A DNA stretch of 64,000 nucleotides from Sphingobacteriales bacterium (lineage in GTDB: Bacteria; Bacteroidota; Bacteroidia; Chitinophagales; JADIYW01): NCBI GenBank assembly GCA_016719635.1, contig JADJYT010000001.1, positions 806,001 to 870,000 of the forward strand, read 5' to 3'. Of this stretch, positions 59,284-64,000 are shown one piece after another. Position numbers and translations under genes: made by a program. Below the pieces are notes generated by a model. It was not told the origin of the DNA and did not search any database. It saw only the letters and a program-made list of their open reading frames with translations. Within the stretch, counting starts at the first letter, position 1. The number at the start of each line of letters is the position of its first letter.

Positions 59284-59574
59284 ACAGGCATTGACTGAAC
59301 CAATATTAACAACTATTTTCATACATTGAAACACTTCACACTGATACAGACTTCCCGCTAAGACTACAAATATAGAAGTGTCTCGCTTATCATCCTTACT
59401 CCACTTTTCATATTCAAAAGACACCTCATTTCGTTCGGTGTGTCCTCGAGGTGGGAGTCGAACGAACATAGTATTTTGAAAACATTGACAGGAGGCAGTT
59501 TCGCTGCGCCAGGCTATGGCGGGTCGACAGGCATACACTTCGCCCGCTAATGACTGAATTTTAAAAAACGTATC
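59284..59574. other. Intergenic region, no gene identified
   Basis: Contains sequence reading, on the minus strand, GTTCGACTCCCACCTCGAGG, which looks like a tRNA T-arm remnant. No acceptor stem or anticodon arm could be paired with it. A small inverted element (GACACACCGAACG...ATGAGGTGTC) is nearby. Confidence 0.4.
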
Positions 59575-61545
59575 CTATTTCCGGGCGCCATTTATGATTT
59601 CGTCTACAACTGACGGATCGAGCAGGGTGGTGATATCGCCCAGATTGGTGGTATCGCCTTCGGCTATTTTTCGTAAAATACGGCGCATGATTTTGCCGCT
59701 GCGGGTTTTCGGCAATCCTGAAACAATCTGTATCTTATCGGGTTTCGCTATCGGTGAAATGATCTTGCTCACTATTTTGCGTACTTCGTTTTCAAACGCC
59801 AGCTGATTGAGCACATGCAGGCTGTTGTCATACTCCACGCCATCCGGTTGTGCCGGGTCGGTGTCAATTATACCGGCTTCAATGCTTTGTTTATCTACAA
59901 TCACAAATGCATAAATGCCCTGCCCTTTGATGTCGTGCGGATAGCCGACCACCGCGCTTTCTATCACATTCGGATGCTCGTTGATAGCATTCTCCACTTC
60001 CGCCGTTCCCAATCTGTGCCCGCTCACATTCATCACATCATCCACCCTGCCGATGATTCGGTAATAGCCGTCTTCATCGCGGCGGCAGCCATCGCCGGTA
60101 AAATATAAATCATCGTACGTGGAGAAATAAGCCAATCGGCAGCGTTCATGGTCGCCAAATGTGGTGCGTATCATACCCGGCCACGGAAACTTCATGCATA
60201 AAAATCCATCTACATTATTTTCTTTCAATTCATACCCGCCGCTGTCCACCAATATGGGCTGGACGCCCGGAAGCGGAAGGGTGGCAAAAGTGGGTTTGGT
60301 CGGTGTGACATATGCAATCGGCGAAATCATAATGCCGCCGGTTTCCGTCTGCCACCAGGTATCTACAATCGGGCAGCGTTCTTTACCGATGTTATCGTGG
60401 TACCAGAACCAGGCTTCTTCATTGATCGGCTCTCCGACAGAACCGATGACCTTCAAAGTGTCCAGTTTATATGGTTTCACGAAATCCAGTCCACTCGCCA
60501 TCAGGGAACGGATTGCCGTAGGGGCGGTATAAAATTTGGTAATCTGGAGTTTGTCAATCGTCGCCCAGAAACGTCCAGCATCGGGATAGGTCGGAATACC
60601 TTCAAACATGACGGTAGTAGCACCGTTCAACAGCGGACCGTACACAATGTACGAATGGCCGGTTATCCATCCGATGTCCGCCGTACACCAGAAAATATCA
60701 TCTTCTTCGTATTGAAATACGTTCAGAAAAGTGTAATAGGTATAAACCATGTATCCGGCGCAACTGTGCACCACGCCTTTCGGTTTTCCGGTACTGCCGG
60801 ACGTATACAGGATGAACAGGTGGTCTTCGCTGTCCATGACTTCTGCGGAAAAATCCGGCGCCGCCTTCTGCATTTCGCTGTGCCACCATACATCTCGTCC
60901 CAACTGCATTTGGATGGTTTCGCCGGTGCGTTTGTACACAATCACTTTTTGGATGGAAGGTGTGCTTATCAGCGCTTCGTCACAAATCACTTTCAATCCT
61001 ACGGATTTATTGCCACGGTATAATCCATCCGCCGTCACCAGCAGTTTGCAGGCGGAATCGTTGATGCGGTCGGATAATGACTGTGCCGAAAATCCTGCAA
61101 ACACCACCGAATGGATGGCACCGACCCGCGCACATGCCAGCACGGCCACCGCCAATTCCGGCACCATCGGCATGTACAAACAGACACGGTCGCCTTTCTG
61201 GATGCCGTTGTTCTGCAATACATTGGAAAAACGGCATACTTCGGCATGCAGTTCTTTATAAGTGAGCGTTCTGCCTGCTTCATTCGGGTCGTTGGCTTCC
61301 CAGATGATGGCGGGTTTATCGGCGTTCTTTTCCAAATGCCTGTCGAGACAATTTTCTGTAATGTTCAATTTCCCGTTGATAAACCATTCTACCTTCGGCT
61401 CTTTAAAATTCCAGTTCAGCACCTTTTCCCATTTCTGATGCCACTGAAAGGAATCGGCAATTTCGTTCCAGAATTGTTCCGGCTTTTCGACACTTTTCGT
61501 ATAAACTTCGTGGTATTGTTCTAAAGAAGTTATCTTATGCAGCAT
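59575..61545 (-). CDS. acs: Acetyl-CoA synthetase
   Basis: 656 residues from MLHKITSLEQYHEVYTKSVE. Activates acetate to acetyl-CoA through acetyl-AMP. Shows VVFAGFSAQSLSDRINDSAC, P-loop-like LYTSGSTGKPKGVVHS, WCTADIGWITGHSYIVYGPL, TWWQTETGG, DVMNVSGHRLGTAEVE and the C-terminal lysine motif TRSGKIMRRILRKIAEGDT, the usual lysine-acetylation site. Monocistronic. Confidence 0.96.
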   Translation of the reverse strand: MLHKITSLEQYHEVYTKSVEKPEQFWNEIADSFQWHQKWEKVLNWNFKEPKVEWFINGKLNITENCLDRHLEKNADKPAIIWEANDPNEAGRTLTYKELHAEVCRFSNVLQNNGIQKGDRVCLYMPMVPELAVAVLACARVGAIHSVVFAGFSAQSLSDRINDSACKLLVTADGLYRGNKSVGLKVICDEALISTPSIQKVIVYKRTGETIQMQLGRDVWWHSEMQKAAPDFSAEVMDSEDHLFILYTSGSTGKPKGVVHSCAGYMVYTYYTFLNVFQYEEDDIFWCTADIGWITGHSYIVYGPLLNGATTVMFEGIPTYPDAGRFWATIDKLQITKFYTAPTAIRSLMASGLDFVKPYKLDTLKVIGSVGEPINEEAWFWYHDNIGKERCPIVDTWWQTETGGIMISPIAYVTPTKPTFATLPLPGVQPILVDSGGYELKENNVDGFLCMKFPWPGMIRTTFGDHERCRLAYFSTYDDLYFTGDGCRRDEDGYYRIIGRVDDVMNVSGHRLGTAEVENAINEHPNVIESAVVGYPHDIKGQGIYAFVIVDKQSIEAGIIDTDPAQPDGVEYDNSLHVLNQLAFENEVRKIVSKIISPIAKPDKIQIVSGLPKTRSGKIMRRILRKIAEGDTTNLGDITTLLDPSVVDEIINGARK

Positions 61546-61644
61546 GTTATACTTGTTTCCACTAAAATACAAAACAATTTCATGTTCCCAAACGAGCGCT
61601 TGGTATGAATTGCGCATATTTTCAGAATAGCCGTTTAAAATGAT

Positions 61645-61652
61645 TATTTTTG
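61645..61652 (+). promoter_or_regulatory. -7 promoter element (TATTTTTG)
   Basis: TAnnTTTG match in the divergent gap between acs and the GNAT-like gene, 80 bp before the chosen start. Confidence 0.4.
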
Positions 61653-61731
61653 CGTTTGAAAATATCCATCTTGTACCCGTTTTTACACATACAACTTATT
61701 GATTCTTCAATTTATTTCCCGTTGCATTAAA

Positions 61732-62617
61732 ATGACTGACAAGAAACAATATTTCCGCATCTGCAAGGAACCTAGATACAGTTCAAAAATTCCTGTCTTT
61801 TCCCAATCCTACTGGCTGGACCTGGCTGCAGAAAACTGGGATGTCTGTCTGTACAAAAAAGAGGAAAAAATTATCGCGGCATTGCCGTATTGCTGGAAAG
61901 GCAGACTGCTGACGAAACGGATTTATTTACCGGACAGCAGTTTTTATCAGTCGATCCTTTTCTTTGAAACTGTAAGCGAAGCTGAAAAGCAGCAGATTGC
62001 CGTACAACTTTTTGGACAAATTCCCAAAACCGTCAAATCGTATTTCAAGTTTTTGCCGGAGTACACATCCATAGACCTCAGCGGATTGTCTTATACCAAA
62101 GAAGCCTACTACACCTACCTTCTGCTACCGGATGAGAAGACATCCCTTCTTTCCACCAACCATAAACGCAACATTCGGAAAGGTATCAATAACAACTATA
62201 CGATTCAGCCCAGCAACAATACCGCCCTATCTTATTCGCTGCTGATATCTACCTTTAGCAGGCAGAAGATTCATTCAAAAATAAATCCCGAAGCTTTTCA
62301 GCCACTAGTCGAACTGACAAAAGAGCATCAATGCGGACAGCTTTTAAATTGCCTGGATGATAAGAAAAATGTGCTGGCTTCGGTTTTCATCGTGGAAGAT
62401 GCCACCACCGTTTATTATCTCATGGGTGGCTACAATCATGATTTCAAAAACGCCGGTGCCATGACCTATTTATTGAATCATGTCATTCAGCAGGCAATCA
62501 ATTCGAAAAACCTTTAATTTCTGCGGCAGCAGCAAAAAGACCATCGCTGCCTTTTTCGAAGGGTTTGGTGCCACCCGGCATCCGATCAACATCTGGAAGA
62601 AAATTCTAAAATTGTAG
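61732..62617 (+). CDS. GNAT/FemAB-like acyltransferase, one frameshift
   Basis: About 294 residues from MTDKKQYFRICKEPRY. The frame breaks at the A5 run 62506-62510. With one A removed it continues KTFNFCGSSKKTIAAFFEGF and ends INIWKKILKL with TAG at 62615. N-terminal half IAALPYCWKGRLLTKRIYLP, then TNHKRNIRKGI and YYLMGGYNHDFKNAGAMTYL, the pattern of acyl-CoA N-acyltransferase-fold proteins acting on cell-wall or polysaccharide precursors. Substrate unknown. Confidence 0.72.
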
Positions 62618-62625
62618 CATCTTTT

Positions 62626-64000
62626 TTAAAGCGTTACGCTTTTTACATCCGTAAAAACTTTGCCTTTTCTTTTCAAACAAAAAAATAAATTGCCGGATGG
62701 CTGAAGATATCGGGTTGGAATGAGCACACGATACTCTCTGACAGGTATGTTATCATATTGACTGAAATCAGCATCTATCAATGCGCCTGTATTTTCAAAA
62801 GCCAGCGGAGTATAATACTTGTTCATTTCATGATTGATGAGCATTCCGGCAGCCATCAGTTTATTCGCATTGTTTCTTTGCCCTATCAGTCCGCTCAGTA
62901 TCAGGAAGCTGTCCCTTTTTACTGTACTGTTAATCGTGTAATAGAGCGAACTGTCATCAAGCATAACGGCCATATCGCAAGTCTGTACCTTGCTTAAATC
63001 CTTATAGTAGTAATCCGGTATCTTGTAAAATCCCTGCTCCACGGATTCTTTCAGGATTGCCAACCCTCTGCCGGTGTCCGCATAAAGTATCGCCTTTTGA
63101 TCTAAGCTGTATGAAAACATGTTGAGTGCTTTGGAATAACTCAATGCGCATACTTTTTGCAGGGAGAAGAAATTCATCGCAACATTAAAAAAAACCGACA
63201 ACACAACGAATGCGACGGATATCTTTTTATTTATTTTAGAAACGAACAATTCGATGAATGAAACATAGCTGAAAATCAGCAGCAATAAAGAATACAATTT
63301 ATAGCGAGGAGAAACGGCATTCTCAATCCCGAGCTGATACCTGTTCAGTGCCACCACAGTAGCCGTCAATAAAACAAATACCATAAAAAAGAATACAACA
63401 GTATTATGTTGATAGTAGTTCACCTTAACCATCCACAGGAAATAGGCGAATAGTATGATTCCAAAGACTATGGCAACACCATCATAACCGGGCAGCTGAA
63501 ATACAGCCCCCAGGAATGCAAAGAAACATCCCGTTATCTGTATGATGGCATGAATGGAAAACAGCGTACCCGTATGAGCAGAGCTTGCCCCACCGGCATA
63601 CCAGGCAAACAGCAGCAGGAATAAAGCGAACAACAGGCTAAACTTCAACCAGTTTCGTTCCAAGAAGAGAACATACAGCGTGACGGTAAATAAGGAAAAA
63701 ATACCGCTGCCATTTGAAAACAAGGCTATTAGAAAGAAAAAAACAAAAAGAGTATATCTTTTCCGGATGTAGAAAAAAATCGTGAGCAGGCTGAATGGAA
63801 TCACATACATGGATGTACAAATCATGGGCAGGAAGATTAAATCCCAATAAATGAAGACAAACAACAGATAGCTTACGGGAAGCAATATTTTCCAATCCAT
63901 TTTACGATCTACTGACTTCAGGATGAGTAGGAACAATATCAGCATGGTCAGGTTGCCGATGTAATTCAGAATCCTCAAATCCAAAAATCCGTTCAGCTCA
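62626..64000 (-). CDS. Polytopic membrane protein, 5' end outside window
   Basis: At least 457 visible residues; the frame is open to the right edge (ELNGFLDLRILNYIGNL), so the true start lies beyond. About ten hydrophobic segments, for example LTMLILFLLILKS, WKILLPVSYLLFVFIYWDL and VVFFFMVFVLLTATVVALNR. A C-terminal soluble domain of about 150 residues follows. The layout resembles GT-C-type membrane glycosyltransferases, but no signature is visible. Starts 9 bp from the convergent GNAT-like gene. Confidence 0.65.
   Translation of the reverse strand, partial: ELNGFLDLRILNYIGNLTMLILFLLILKSVDRKMDWKILLPVSYLLFVFIYWDLIFLPMICTSMYVIPFSLLTIFFYIRKRYTLFVFFFLIALFSNGSGIFSLFTVTLYVLFLERNWLKFSLLFALFLLLFAWYAGGASSAHTGTLFSIHAIIQITGCFFAFLGAVFQLPGYDGVAIVFGIILFAYFLWMVKVNYYQHNTVVFFFMVFVLLTATVVALNRYQLGIENAVSPRYKLYSLLLLIFSYVSFIELFVSKINKKISVAFVVLSVFFNVAMNFFSLQKVCALSYSKALNMFSYSLDQKAILYADTGRGLAILKESVEQGFYKIPDYYYKDLSKVQTCDMAVMLDDSSLYYTINSTVKRDSFLILSGLIGQRNNANKLMAAGMLINHEMNKYYTPLAFENTGALIDADFSQYDNIPVREYRVLIPTRYLQPSGNLFFCLKRKGKVFTDVKSVTL

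Noticed and set aside
59440..59500. Functional tRNA gene
   Set aside because: Only a T-arm-like block is visible; no acceptor, D or anticodon arms could be paired.

Overview
The window is a chromosomal segment of a member of the Bacteroidota, probably a Chitinophagia/Saprospiria-type environmental bacterium. The evidence is a conserved type IX secretion/gliding block (porV, porU, gldJ, murF), several TonB-dependent or outer-membrane barrel proteins with carboxypeptidase-like N-terminal domains, many SPII lipoproteins, TAnnTTTG-type promoter elements, and a sphingosine-1-phosphate-lyase-like gene beside pssA. No rRNA, tRNA, CRISPR array or transposase was recognised.

Layout. 1-5.1 kb: a TonB receptor that runs off the left edge, a secreted YwqK-like protein and a DUF1501/DUF1800 pair. 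5.1-9.8 kb: a Spy-like protein, a CoA-binding protein, dnaX and an acyl-CoA dehydrogenase. 10-18.2 kb: housekeeping genes on alternating strands (Rieske oxygenase, proA, a metallo-hydrolase, proB, a cupin, an RsmB-type methyltransferase, apaG, gmk, yicC). 18.3-30.6 kb: a large propeller-barrel protein, a glyoxalase-II-like hydrolase, then porV-porU facing gldJ-murF. 30.6-33.5 kb: an outer-membrane barrel receptor. 33.6-39.2 kb: a diversity-generating retroelement (DGR). 39.1-45.2 kb: a ureohydrolase-like pseudoenzyme, comM, two paralogous lipoproteins, a formylglycine-enzyme-fold protein and a small barrel. 45.4-49.5 kb: a hydrolase, an S1P-lyase-like enzyme and pssA. 49.5-64 kb: ruvB, icd, a lipoprotein metallopeptidase, a conserved secreted protein, a P-type ATPase, purS, a lipoprotein, acs, a GNAT-like enzyme and a polytopic membrane protein cut by the right edge.

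The standout is the DGR. On the minus strand it reads: target lipoprotein with a C-terminal variable repeat (VR), Avd-like four-helix protein, two template repeats (TR) in a 711-bp tandem duplication, then a reverse transcriptase with the DGR-type GNLTSQ motif and a YVDD catalytic box. I aligned TR and VR by hand over 189 positions and found 33 differences. All 33 fall at template adenines in the coding sense, which is the hallmark of adenine-directed mutagenic retrohoming. The whole cassette lies between two 59-bp copies (one mismatch) of the 3' end of the neighbouring ureohydrolase-like gene. This suggests it arrived as a discrete unit that regenerated the gene end.

About ten reading frames carry single-base indels, several in homopolymers and two in essential genes (gmk, dnaX). 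The simplest reading is uncorrected consensus error, so I report rejoined genes over their full extent and name the break. One break, an A10 run in dnaX followed at once by a stop, could instead be a genuine gamma/tau slippage site.
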